Program-made: the position numbers and the translations under genes
Notes under the pieces: model-generated
Database searches by the model: none
The model's input: only the letters and a program-made list of their open reading frames with translations
Told to the model about the DNA's origin: nothing
Assembly (NCBI RefSeq): GCF_003931915.1
Contig: NZ_RSAA01000007.1
Coordinates: forward strand, 62,001-126,000
Direction: 5' to 3'
Length of the DNA stretch: 64,000 nt
DNA from: Saccharopolyspora rhizosphaerae
GTDB lineage: Bacteria; Actinomycetota; Actinomycetes; Mycobacteriales; Pseudonocardiaceae
Shown: positions 39,915 to 48,385 of the stretch, one piece after another
Layout: the number at the start of each line of letters is the position of its first letter
Position numbering within the stretch: the first letter of the stretch is position 1

Positions 39915-41612
39915 TCAGTGCGGCAGGCGGCCCGGCACGAGCAGCTCGGTGTTGCGGTCGGTGGAGCTGCCGAGCTTCTCCAGGTCGGTGTGCGGGTCGT
40001 TGAAGGACAGCTCCCGGTACAGCGAGGCGAGCGCCGCGGGCGAGCGGTCGTCGTAGTCGGCCTGGTAGGGGCTGTCGGCCTCGACCAGGGTTGTGAACAG
40101 CGACAGCGTGCCGTCGCGGTTGTCGGCGATCTCGACGACCCGCGCCAGTTGCGGGAAGTCGACGTGCGAGGCGGTGCTGATCTCCCAGAAGCCGCGTTCG
40201 GGCTCGTCGGCCGGGTGCGCGGTGATGGTGTTGCGGTGGGTGTGGCCGTTGACCCAGGCCAGCACGTTGGGGAAGCGCTGGAGCAGCCGGACCACGCCGT
40301 CCCCGCCCACCCGGGGCTCACCGGGCGAGCGGAAGTCCGGCCACAGCGCCGTCATGGTGTCCGAGGTGTGGTGGCTGAACACCACGAACAGCTCGTCGGT
40401 GACGAGCTGGGACTGCTCGCGCCCGAGCGCGTCGTAGTAGGTCGAGCTCCCGCTGGTGAGCACCTCCTCCAGCCACCGGTGCTGGCTGAGCCCGAGCGAA
40501 CCCTCGGCGAGACCGGCGGTGTTGGTGCTGTCCAGCGCGATCCCGGTGACGCCCGGCGCGATCCGGAACGTGTAGTGCGGCCGGGGGTCGTCGGCGTCGA
40601 AACCGTGCCCGACCGGTCCCGGTCCGGTGTTGGCCTCGTCGAGGTGGGCGGCGATGAACTGCTCCGTGGTGAAGGGGTGCCGCCGCTCGTCCGGGGTCAC
40701 GGTGCGCACGACGGCGTTGCCGCCCAGGACCGCCTGCCCGGAGACCTCGCGCTCGCCGTGCAGCATCTCGGCGATGGCGGCGGCTTCCCGCTCGTCCCGT
40801 CCGATGATCTTGCGATCACCGGTGTACCAGTCCTCCACCCGCGGGATGACCTGGTCCGCGAGGGTGCCCATGACGCTGTTGTCGTGGTTGCCGAACACCG
40901 CGTACCACGGGATGTCCAGCCCCGGGCTGCTGAAGGGCCGCAGGGCGTCGGTGAGCAGGCCTGGCAGCGCCGGGAAGCCCCGCTCGCGGAAGCAGTCCCG
41001 CAGGCCCCCTTCGGGATGCCAGTACAGCGGGTCGCCCGAGTCCTGGACGCCTTCGTAGTGGGCGGCACCGGTGTTCTGCGCGAGCGGCCCTCCGTTGAGG
41101 ACGGCGAAGTACCAGTCGAGCTCGGCGAACTCGTGGTTGTCGGTGCTGTCGCCGGTGGTGATCACGAAGTCGACCGGCGTCCCGGTGGCCGGGCCGGTGC
41201 GCAGCGCGTTGACCCGCTGCACCAGGTGCGCTGCGGCCAGTGCGCCCATCGTCTCCTGCGGCCGGAAGGCGCCTCCGGCCAGCGGGTGCAGGTACTCGAA
41301 GCGCGCCGGGCTCTGCGCGTCGGCGATGTGCAGGTCGGTGAACTGCGTGAACGCGGTGACCGGCACGCGCCGGTCGATCCGGCCGGGATCGGCGACGGCG
41401 AGGTCGTTGCGGACCACTCGCGGCCAGCCGGGTCCGGCGACCAACCGCCGGTAGCCCTCCCCGGTGGCCGGCCGAGCCGCCACGTCGAGGGTCGTGGGCA
41501 CCGTCCGGGAGCCCGCCAACCTGGACGTGGCCGGGGCGGTGCCCGCCCCACCCAGTGCCATGCCCGTCATCCCCGCGGCCAGCATGAACCCGCGCCTGCT
41601 CACATCCGCCAT
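39915..41612 (-). CDS. Tat-exported metallophosphoesterase
   Basis: A 565-residue calcineurin-like phosphoesterase of the TIGR03767 type. A Tat signal (SRRGFMLAAGMTGMALGG, residues 5-22) targets it outside the cytoplasm. Metal motifs: D-x-H in TQFTDLHIADAQ, GDSTDNHE, FGNHDNS, SHHTSD and NGHTHRN. The ATG at 41612 follows AGAGGACGGGAC. The natural substrate is unknown; family members are secreted phosphodi- or monoesterases. It is monocistronic. Confidence 0.9.
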   Translation of the reverse strand: MADVSRRGFMLAAGMTGMALGGAGTAPATSRLAGSRTVPTTLDVAARPATGEGYRRLVAGPGWPRVVRNDLAVADPGRIDRRVPVTAFTQFTDLHIADAQSPARFEYLHPLAGGAFRPQETMGALAAAHLVQRVNALRTGPATGTPVDFVITTGDSTDNHEFAELDWYFAVLNGGPLAQNTGAAHYEGVQDSGDPLYWHPEGGLRDCFRERGFPALPGLLTDALRPFSSPGLDIPWYAVFGNHDNSVMGTLADQVIPRVEDWYTGDRKIIGRDEREAAAIAEMLHGEREVSGQAVLGGNAVVRTVTPDERRHPFTTEQFIAAHLDEANTGPGPVGHGFDADDPRPHYTFRIAPGVTGIALDSTNTAGLAEGSLGLSQHRWLEEVLTSGSSTYYDALGREQSQLVTDELFVVFSHHTSDTMTALWPDFRSPGEPRVGGDGVVRLLQRFPNVLAWVNGHTHRNTITAHPADEPERGFWEISTASHVDFPQLARVVEIADNRDGTLSLFTTLVEADSPYQADYDDRSPAALASLYRELSFNDPHTDLEKLGSSTDRNTELLVPGRLPH

Positions 41613-41717
41613 GTCCCGTCCTCTGATCAACTCGCAGCTGATCAGAAAACCTTTCACGTTCTGCGGGTGCGGAACACCTCGGTTCAGGTGAAAAGCGGGC
41701 GAACGGCGGTGGAACGC

Positions 41718-42653
41718 TCAGCTGATCGCGTCCGTCGGCAGCAGCGCGTGCACACCCCAGGTCTCGTTGGCGATCTGGGTGATGCGCATGTCCACGGTCG
41801 CGCTGGCCAGGGCGAGCGCGGAGGGCCGGTCCAGGGCTTGCTCGATCTGCAACCAGTCCACCACCGCGCTCAGCGCCGTCGCGGTGGCCTCGTTGAGGTC
41901 GGCGTCGAACCCGAAGGTGACCAGGCCCGCGGGTGTCTCGGCGTGCACGCCGGGAACCGGGCGGTCCACCACGAGGTCCAGCCGCACGCGGGTGGTCATG
42001 CCGCACTCGATCGCGGTGCCCCCGACCTCGCCGTCGCCCTGCCTGGCGTGCCCGTCGCCGAGCAGCAGCATCGCGCCCGGGACGGTGACCGGCAGGTACA
42101 GCGTCGAGCCCGCGACGAGCTCGCGGCAGTCGATGTTCCCGCCGCCCTCGGCGCGCGGCGGGATCGTGGAGTGCTCGCCGGGCGCGTCCGGCGGCATGCC
42201 GACCACGCCGAGGAACGGCTGCAGCCGCACGGTGTGCCCGTGCTGGTCGGTACCGGTCTCGCCGTCGAGCTCCCACAGCAACCAGGTCCGCTCGGCCCCG
42301 GCCACCCGCAACCGGCGCATCAGCCAGTTGTCCTTGCCCGCGGTCGCCGTCCAGCCCCACTCCGCGGGGACGAGCTCCTCGAAGTGCACCGCCAGCACCA
42401 TCCCGGGCTTGGCGCCGCGCACCGCGATCGGCCCGGTCAGGCAATGCCCTCGTGGCTCGGCGAACAGCATCGGGCGGGACTCGCCGGGAACCCGCTGCCG
42501 CTGCAGGTGTCCGCGGCAGTCGAGCGACTGCACCGACACCACAGCACCGGCGTCCACCGTGAGCACCGGCGCGACGTCCCGGTCGAACACGTCGACCACG
42601 GTGCCCGCTTCCGCCCTGACCTTCGACGAACCCTCCACTCCTGCCACGGGCAC
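41718..42653 (-). CDS. Acetamidase/formamidase family amidohydrolase
   Basis: A 311-residue member of the FmdA_AmdA family, which hydrolyses formamide or acetamide to ammonia plus acid. Family signatures: LTVDAGAVVSVQSLDCRGHL near the N terminus, GHCLTGPIAVRGAKPGMVLAVHF, GGNIDCREL and the LLLGDGHARQGDGEVGGTAIE metal motif. I took the GTG at 42653; GTGs at 42647 and 42638 are also possible. It lies 43 bp after the AceE-like gene and is probably cotranscribed. Why these two should be linked is not obvious. Confidence 0.9.
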   Translation of the reverse strand: MPVAGVEGSSKVRAEAGTVVDVFDRDVAPVLTVDAGAVVSVQSLDCRGHLQRQRVPGESRPMLFAEPRGHCLTGPIAVRGAKPGMVLAVHFEELVPAEWGWTATAGKDNWLMRRLRVAGAERTWLLWELDGETGTDQHGHTVRLQPFLGVVGMPPDAPGEHSTIPPRAEGGGNIDCRELVAGSTLYLPVTVPGAMLLLGDGHARQGDGEVGGTAIECGMTTRVRLDLVVDRPVPGVHAETPAGLVTFGFDADLNEATATALSAVVDWLQIEQALDRPSALALASATVDMRITQIANETWGVHALLPTDAIS

Positions 42654-42696
42654 CACCCAACCAGGGCGGACGCCCGTGGCCAAGCGAGCGGCCCCC

Positions 42697-44988
42697 TCAG
42701 CGGTGGGTGGCGTCGAGCGCGGCGCGCACGATGCTGCCGGTGTCCAAGCCGTGGTGGCGGTAGACGTCGTCGAGTGAACCGGACTGCCCGAAGCCCGTGA
42801 CGCCCAGGTGGACGGCCGGGGTCCGGTTGACGCCGGCGAGGAACGCCAGCGCGTGCGGGTGTCCATCCAGGACGGTCACCAGCGGACGCGCCCGCTCCGC
42901 CGGGAACACCTGGTCCAGCACGCCCCGGTCCGCGTCGCCCCGGTGCGCGCGGAACAGCAGGTCCGCGCTGGTCACGCACACGACGTCGGCGCCGATGCCC
43001 TGGGCGGCCAGCCGATCGGCCGCGGCCAGCACCTCGGTCATCAGCGCGCCTGTCCCGACCAGCGTCACCTGCGGGTCGGGGTCGCGCCGAAGCGCGTACG
43101 CCCCGCCGACGACCTGGTGGCGACGTCGCTCGCGGGCTGCCAGGTCGGTGGGCACCGAGGCCAGCGACTGGTCCACCGGACGGGTCGACAGCCGCAGGTA
43201 GGACGAGGAACCACCCGGCCTGCCGAGCTGGGACATCGCGGCGAGCAGGCACCATTCGGTGTCGAGGGCGAACGCGGGTTCGTAGCTGGTCACGCCCGGC
43301 TGCTCGAGGCCGATCGAGGGCGTGCCGACCGACTGGTGCGCGCCGCCCTCGGGCGCCAGGCTCACCCCGGAGGGCGTACCGACCAGGATCGACTGGCCGC
43401 CCGCGTAGACGCCGAACGACCACGGTTCCAGCGCCCGCCCCAGGAAGCAGTCGTAGACCACGCCGATCGGCAGCAGCGGCTGCCCCCAGCGGCTCCAGGT
43501 CGACCCGAGCTCGCCCAGCAGGCTGACCAGGTTCGTCTCGGCGATGCCCAGCTCGATGTGCTGCCCGGCGGGGCGTTCCCGCCAGTGCAGGATCGTCTCG
43601 GCGTCGTCGGCGAACCAGTCCACCCGCTCGGACGGCGACCACACGCCGACCTTGTTCAGCCAGCCACCGAGGTTGGTGGTGGAGCTGACGTCGGGCGCCA
43701 GCGTCACGATCCGCTCGGCCGCCTGCGGGCACTCGCGGGTGAGGTCGAGCAGGGTGCGCCCCAGCGCGGCCTGGGTCGTGGTGGTGCCGCTCGGCGTGCG
43801 GCCGATGTCGTCGGGCAGCCGGGGCGGCTTCACGCGGGCGCGTTCGCGACGGCGCAGCCGGGACGCCGCGTCCGCACAGCGCTCCCCAGCCGGACTGCTC
43901 GCCGGGAAGCGGTGCCACGGGTCGTCGAGGTCGGCGCCGACCTGGTCGGCCAACTGCCGCATCTGCTCCTCGGTGAGCAGCGAACCGTGGTTCTGCGGGT
44001 GGCCTTCGGTGGCCAGGCCGTAGCCCTTGATGGTGTAGGCGAAGATGACGCTCGGCCGGGTGTCGTCGATCGCCTCGAACGCCGAGTGCAGCGCGTCCAG
44101 GTCGTGCCCGCCCAGGTTGCGGATGGCCGCCGCCAGCGTGTCGTCGTCCACTTCGGACAGCAGACGCTCGATCGCGGTGTCACCGGCCGGGATCCGCTCG
44201 CGCAGCTGCTGCGGCGTGCAGCGCAGCAGGCGCTGGTACTCGGGGTTGCTCATGCCGTCGACGCGCTCGCGCAGCGCCGCGCCGCCGGGCCGAGCGAACA
44301 GCTCCTCCAGCACCTGCCCGTACTTGAGGGTGATCACCTGCCAGCCGGCGGCGGTGAACATGCCCGCGAGCCGGTTGGCCGCGATGTTGGGCACCACGCG
44401 GTCCAGCGACTGACGGTTGAGGTCGACGATCCACACCACCTCGCCGAGGTCGGCGACGGTCGGGTCCAGGATCGCCTCCCAGCAGGCGCCCTCGTCGAGC
44501 TCGGCGTCCCCGAGCAGCGAGTACTGCCGTCCGGTGCCCACGCCCCCGCCGTGGGTGTCGACGTAGCGGCGGGCCACGGCGCCCCAGATCGGCGCGGTGG
44601 CACCGATGCCGACCGATCCGGTCGAGTAGTCGGCCGGGTCCGGGTCCTTGGTGCGGCTCGGGTAGCTCTGGATCCCGCCGAACTCGCGCAGCGTGGTCAG
44701 GTGCTCCTCGTCGAGCGCGCCCAGCAGGTAGTTGATCGCGTGCAGCACCGGCGAGGCGTGCGGCTTCACCGACACGCGGTCGGCCGCGGTGAGGTGCTCG
44801 AAGTACAGCGCGGTCATGATCGACACCATCGAGGCGCAGGACGCCTGGTGCCCGCCGACCTTGAGCCCCGATCCGTTCGGCCGCACCCGGTTGGCGTGGT
44901 CGATCATCGCGGTCGCCAGCCACAGCACCCGCTGCTCGACCTCGCGCAGGTCCGCCGTCTCCGTGCGCGCCCGTTCCACGCTCGTCAT
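42697..44988 (-). CDS. AceE-like thiamine-diphosphate transketolase-family protein
   Basis: A 763-residue ThDP enzyme resembling homodimeric pyruvate dehydrogenase E1 (AceE) but about 120 residues shorter. The ThDP/Mg motif is GDAELDEGACWEAI..VDLNRQSLDR (about residues 165-195; usual form GDGE...NNN/NLQ), and AceE-like PNIAANRL, KGYGLATEGHPQNHG, LAPDVSSTTNLGGWLNK and the transketolase central domain IELGIAETNLVSLLGELG follow. The ATG at 44988 has GGAGGAGG. It is divergent from an Lrp regulator, a link also seen in other actinomycetes. The 2-oxoacid substrate is uncertain. Confidence 0.88.
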   Translation of the reverse strand: MTSVERARTETADLREVEQRVLWLATAMIDHANRVRPNGSGLKVGGHQASCASMVSIMTALYFEHLTAADRVSVKPHASPVLHAINYLLGALDEEHLTTLREFGGIQSYPSRTKDPDPADYSTGSVGIGATAPIWGAVARRYVDTHGGGVGTGRQYSLLGDAELDEGACWEAILDPTVADLGEVVWIVDLNRQSLDRVVPNIAANRLAGMFTAAGWQVITLKYGQVLEELFARPGGAALRERVDGMSNPEYQRLLRCTPQQLRERIPAGDTAIERLLSEVDDDTLAAAIRNLGGHDLDALHSAFEAIDDTRPSVIFAYTIKGYGLATEGHPQNHGSLLTEEQMRQLADQVGADLDDPWHRFPASSPAGERCADAASRLRRRERARVKPPRLPDDIGRTPSGTTTTQAALGRTLLDLTRECPQAAERIVTLAPDVSSTTNLGGWLNKVGVWSPSERVDWFADDAETILHWRERPAGQHIELGIAETNLVSLLGELGSTWSRWGQPLLPIGVVYDCFLGRALEPWSFGVYAGGQSILVGTPSGVSLAPEGGAHQSVGTPSIGLEQPGVTSYEPAFALDTEWCLLAAMSQLGRPGGSSSYLRLSTRPVDQSLASVPTDLAARERRRHQVVGGAYALRRDPDPQVTLVGTGALMTEVLAAADRLAAQGIGADVVCVTSADLLFRAHRGDADRGVLDQVFPAERARPLVTVLDGHPHALAFLAGVNRTPAVHLGVTGFGQSGSLDDVYRHHGLDTGSIVRAALDATHR

Positions 44989-45070
44989 CGCGCCTCCTCC
45001 GGGTTGCCACATTGCGCTCAGCAGCACACCAACACGACAATCACTGCACAAGACCCGGCTTCACGAACGA

Positions 45071-45122
45071 GCAATCTGCTCAGCGCGCCGGGCCGGAACG
45101 ACCGCCGAGGTGAACAGATTGC
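45071..45122. promoter_or_regulatory. Inverted GCAATCTG repeats around the lrp-like start
   Basis: GCAATCTG (45071-45078) and CAGATTGC (45115-45122) are perfect inverted copies with their centres 44 bp apart, about four helical turns, flanking the start of the Lrp-type gene. They are a candidate for looping autoregulation. Confidence 0.4.
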
Positions 45123-45601
45123 CCACCGCCGAGCCGCTCGACGACGTCGACGTCCGACTGCTGCTGGCCCTGCGCGAGGAACCGCGGGCGACCGTGGTCG
45201 CGCTGGCCGAACGGGTCGGGTTGTCCCGCAACACGGTCCAGGCCAGGTTGGCCAAGCTGGAGCCGAGGCTCGGTTCCTTCGAGCGCCGCATCGATCCCTC
45301 GACCCTGGGCTACCCGCTGACGGCGTTCATCACCGTGCAGGTCACCCAGCAGCACCTCGACCGGCTCGCCGATGCGCTGGCTGAGATCCCCGAGGTGGTC
45401 GAGGTCTTCGGGCTCACCGGCGAGTCCGACCTGCTCGTGCGGGTGGTCGCCACCGACGCCGACCAGCTCTACCGGATCGCGGGACGCGTCCTCGACACCC
45501 CGGGCGTCGAGCGCACCCACTTCTCCCTCGCGATGCGCACCCTCGTCGAGTACCGCCTCACCCCGCTACTCGCGGACAAGCTCCGCCCGGACGCCGAGTA
45601 G
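45110..45601 (+). CDS. Lrp/AsnC-family transcriptional regulator
   Basis: A 163-residue regulator with an N-terminal helix-turn-helix (VDVRLLLALREEPRATVVALAERVGLSRNTVQARLAKLE, about 10-48) and a C-terminal RAM ligand domain (TAFITVQVTQQHLDRLADAL; VVEVFGLTGESDLLVRVVATDADQLYRI). The GTG at 45110 is preceded by CGCCGAGG. It is divergent from the AceE-like gene and probably activates it in response to an amino or oxo acid. The 3' end overlaps the convergent DNA polymerase gene by 36 bp. Confidence 0.9.
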   Translation: MNRLPTAEPLDDVDVRLLLALREEPRATVVALAERVGLSRNTVQARLAKLEPRLGSFERRIDPSTLGYPLTAFITVQVTQQHLDRLADALAEIPEVVEVFGLTGESDLLVRVVATDADQLYRIAGRVLDTPGVERTHFSLAMRTLVEYRLTPLLADKLRPDAE

Positions 45602-46591
45602 GCGCACCGGGCGGTCCAGCGGGAACTTGTCCAGGGCCTGCTGCGCTGCGGCTTCGACCGGTTCGACGTCCCGGGTGGGTGCGGCGAGTGTGACCCCGTG
45701 GGTGTGGGTGGCAAAGCGGGAGTCGCGGACCTTGACCACCACCCGGCGGGCCAGCGTGTCGTCGGCGGCGAGGTCCGCGCACACCTGGCGGGCCAGGCGG
45801 GTGATCTCGGCGCGCATCGGCTCGACCTCGCGCAGGTCGCGCTGGAAGGTGACCTCGCGGCCGTGCGAGCGGGCGCGGAAGGGCTCGTCGCTGACCGGGC
45901 TGGAGTCGTAGCCGTGGGCGAGCGCCACCAGCCACGGGCCGATGTTGGGCCCGAACTCCCCCGCCAGGTCCGCCATCGGGGTCCGGGCCAGGTCGGCGAC
46001 CGTGGCGATGCCCCGGGCGGCGAGCTTCTTGGCCGTCTTGGTCCCCACGCCCTGCAGCGCGTCGGTGGGCTGGTCGGCCATCACCTCGACCCAGTTGGTG
46101 ACGTCCAGCCGGAACACCCCGGCGGGCTTGCCCCTGGCGGAGGCCAGCTTCGCGCGCAGCTTGTTGTCCCCGATGCCGACCGAGCAGTTCAGCCCGGTGC
46201 GTTCGCGCACGTGGCGCTGGACCAGGCGGGCGGTCTCCACGGCGTCCTCCGTGTCGACCAGCATGAACGCCTCGTCCCAGCCGACGACCTCCAAGATCCC
46301 GCCCAGTTCGCCCAACGCGCCCATCACGTCGGCCGAGGCCGCGAGGTAGGTCTCGCGGTCGGCGGGCAGGAAGACCGCCTCCGGGCAACGCGCCGCCGCG
46401 GTGCGCAGCGGCGTCCCCGACTTCACGCCGTGGGCGCGCGCTTCGTAGGAGGCGCCGGCGACCACACCGCGCTGGGTCGGGTCGCCCGAGCCGCCGACCA
46501 GCACCGGCTTGCCGACCAGCTCGGGGTGCCGCAGCAGTTCCACGGCGACGATGAACTGGTCGAGGTCGATGTGCAGCACCACCCGTTCCAC
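45566..46591 (-). CDS. DNA polymerase IV, DinB2 type
   Basis: A 341-residue Y-family translesion polymerase, close to mycobacterial DinB2. Catalytic acidic residues lie in HIDLDQFIVAVE (D9, D11 region) and VGWDEAFML (the usual SxDE reads GWDE, as in DinB2). LNCSVGIGDNKLRAKLAS, the helix-hairpin-helix LQGVGTKTAKKLAARGI and the little-finger region (RSHGREVTFQRDL) complete it. No C-terminal beta-clamp-binding peptide is evident, as in DinB2. The GTG at 46591 is the only reasonable start. Confidence 0.93.
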   Translation of the reverse strand: MERVVLHIDLDQFIVAVELLRHPELVGKPVLVGGSGDPTQRGVVAGASYEARAHGVKSGTPLRTAAARCPEAVFLPADRETYLAASADVMGALGELGGILEVVGWDEAFMLVDTEDAVETARLVQRHVRERTGLNCSVGIGDNKLRAKLASARGKPAGVFRLDVTNWVEVMADQPTDALQGVGTKTAKKLAARGIATVADLARTPMADLAGEFGPNIGPWLVALAHGYDSSPVSDEPFRARSHGREVTFQRDLREVEPMRAEITRLARQVCADLAADDTLARRVVVKVRDSRFATHTHGVTLAAPTRDVEPVEAAAQQALDKFPLDRPVRLLGVRAELVRE

Positions 46592-46656
46592 GTGGTCAGC
46601 ATCGTCGGGAACGCCCGCTTCCGCCAGGTCCCGCGCCGGTGCGCGACACTGGTCCG

Positions 46657-47115
46657 ATGAGCAAGCGGAGCGCCGGGATCCTGCTGTACCGAGCCGAGGG
46701 GCCGCGCGTGCTGATCGTCCACCCCGGCGGGCCGTTCTTCACGAACAAGGACGCCGGGGCGTGGAGCCTGCCGAAGGGCGAGCACGACCCCGACGAGGAC
46801 CCGCGCGCCGCGGCGCTGCGCGAGTTCGCCGAGGAGACCGGCACGTCCCTCGACGGCCGCGACCTGCTGCCGCTCGGCGAGGTGCGCCAGCGCAACGGCA
46901 AGGTCGTCACCGCCTGGGCCGTCGAGGGCGACTTCGACGTGGACTCGTTGCACAGCAACACCTTCGAGATCGAGTGGCCGCCCCGCTCCGGCCGCCGGAC
47001 CTCGTTCCCCGAGGTCGACCGAGCCCTGTGGTGCGATCCCGACACCGCCCGCGAGAAGCTCAACCCCGCGCAGGTGGCCTTCGTCGACCGCCTGCTGGAA
47101 CAGCTGAAGCGCTGA
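46657..47115 (+). CDS. NUDIX hydrolase
   Basis: A 152-residue NUDIX protein of the YjjD/diadenosine-polyphosphate type. The NUDIX box GEHDPDEDPRAAALREFAEETGT (about residues 44-66) fits G-x5-E-x7-REUxEExGU. The N-terminal SKRSAGILLYRAEGPRVLIVHPGGPFF and SLPKGE are typical of the subgroup. Divergent from the polymerase gene. Its last 30 codons are duplicated 650 bp downstream. Confidence 0.92.
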   Translation: MSKRSAGILLYRAEGPRVLIVHPGGPFFTNKDAGAWSLPKGEHDPDEDPRAAALREFAEETGTSLDGRDLLPLGEVRQRNGKVVTAWAVEGDFDVDSLHSNTFEIEWPPRSGRRTSFPEVDRALWCDPDTAREKLNPAQVAFVDRLLEQLKR

Positions 47116-47147
47116 AACCGGCTGCCCTGGTCGGCAACACTGCTCGC

Positions 47148-47648
47148 ATGGAGAAGATCGAACCGCCGTTGACCGGCGGTGAGCGCGAGACGCTGCGCGG
47201 GTTCCTCGACCACCACCGCGACGTCCTGACGCACAAGTGCGCGGGGCTGTCCGGCGAGCAGCTCCGCGAGCCCGCAGCACCGCCGTCCCAGCTGACGCTG
47301 CTCGGGCTGGTCCGGCACATGGCCGAGGTCGAGCGCGCCTGGTTCCGGCTGTGCGCCAACGCCGAGCACGACCTGCCCAGGGTGTGGGCGCGGGACGACT
47401 TCCAGGTCGCCTTCGACGTCACCGGAGCCGACCCCGCGGAGGCGTTCGCGAAGTGGAACGCCGAGGTGGAGCGCGCCCGCGAGGTCGAGCGCTCGATCGA
47501 CTCGCTGGACGCGCTGCTGTGGCAGCCGAGGTGGCAGGAACGCGTGACGCTGCGGTTCGTGCTGGTGCACATGATCGAGGAGTACGCCCGGCACAACGGC
47601 CACGCCGACCTGCTGCGCGAAGCGCTCGACGGCACGACCGCGGACTGA
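47148..47648 (+). CDS. DinB-family (DUF664) thiol-dependent protein, copy 1
   Basis: A 166-residue four-helix-bundle DinB/YfiT-type protein: LRGFLDHHRDVLTHKCAGLSGEQL, LTLLGLVRHMAEVERAWFRLCA (first metal His), and LVHMIEEYARHNGHADLLREALDGTT with the second and third His ligands. Members act as metal-dependent, often mycothiol-dependent transferases or detoxifiers. The ATG at 47148 is shared with the paralogue's layout. Second copy at 47840. Confidence 0.9.
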   Translation: MEKIEPPLTGGERETLRGFLDHHRDVLTHKCAGLSGEQLREPAAPPSQLTLLGLVRHMAEVERAWFRLCANAEHDLPRVWARDDFQVAFDVTGADPAEAFAKWNAEVERAREVERSIDSLDALLWQPRWQERVTLRFVLVHMIEEYARHNGHADLLREALDGTTAD

Positions 47649-47671
47649 AGCGACGACGGCCCCGCGCGGTC

Positions 47672-47764
47672 GCTTTGCTGTGGCGCGACCCCGACACCGC
47701 ACGCGAGAAGCTCGACCCCGCGCAGGTGACCTTCGTCAACCGCCTGCTGGAAGAGCTGGAGGGC
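47672..47764 (+). pseudogene. Duplicated 3' end of the NUDIX gene
   Basis: 31 codons (ALLWRDPDTAREKLDPAQVTF...LLEELEG) almost repeat the end of the NUDIX protein (ALWCDPDTAREKLNPAQVAF...LLEQLKR). The segment has no start or catalytic part. It stays in frame, without a stop, with the second DinB gene downstream. Confidence 0.85.
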
Positions 47765-47839
47765 CCGGGCGTGACACGCGGCGAGGCGATTTCCCGCGAT
47801 CTCGACCAAGCGTTGTGCCCGTGCCGGGATACTGCCGCG

Positions 47840-48334
47840 ATGGACCGGATCGAACCGCCGCTGACCGGCGGCGAACGTGACACACTCGTCGGTTTCCTCG
47901 ACTACCAGCGGGCCACCCTCGCCGGGAAGTGCGCGGGGCTCGACGAGGACCAGCTGCGGAAGCAGGCCGCACCACCGTCGGAGCTGACGCTGCTCGGCCT
48001 GGTCAGGCACATGGCCGACGTGGAGCGCGCCTGGTTCCGGCGGTGCGTCGGCGCCGAGCACGACCTGCCCCGGGTGTGGGGTGCTCATCAGCACGCCTTC
48101 GACGTCACCGGGGCGGTTTCCGCCGAGGCGTTCAGCACCTGGGAGGCCGAGGTCGGGAGGGCCCGCGAGATCGAGCGGGCGGTGGAGTCGCTCGACTCGG
48201 CGTTCTCCCGGCCCGGGTGGGACGACGACTTCTCGCTGCGGTTCGTGCTGGTCCACATGATCGAGGAGTACGCCCGCCACAACGGCCACGCGGACCTGCT
48301 GCGCGAGGCCATCGACGGCAGCACCGGCGAATGA
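47840..48334 (+). CDS. DinB-family (DUF664) thiol-dependent protein, copy 2
   Basis: A 164-residue paralogue of the DinB gene at 47148, with about three-quarters of residues shared (LTLLGLVRHMADVERAWFRRC; LVHMIEEYARHNGHADLLREAIDGSTG). All three His ligands are kept. It was created by the same tandem duplication that copied the NUDIX tail. The ATG at 47840 aligns with copy 1. Divergence in the central loop (VWGAHQHAFDVTG) suggests it has been kept long enough to diversify. Confidence 0.9.
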   Translation: MDRIEPPLTGGERDTLVGFLDYQRATLAGKCAGLDEDQLRKQAAPPSELTLLGLVRHMADVERAWFRRCVGAEHDLPRVWGAHQHAFDVTGAVSAEAFSTWEAEVGRAREIERAVESLDSAFSRPGWDDDFSLRFVLVHMIEEYARHNGHADLLREAIDGSTGE

Positions 48335-48338
48335 CGCA

Positions 48339-48375
48339 GTCAGGCCCCGCCCGGAGTCGCCGGGCGGGGCCTGAC
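48339..48375. terminator. Strong bidirectional hairpin terminator
   Basis: GTCAGGCCCCGCCCG and CGGGCGGGGCCTGAC form a perfect 15-bp stem with a 7-nt loop between the convergent DinB copy 2 and MFS genes. Confidence 0.9.
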
Positions 48376-48385
48376 CTGCCGATCC

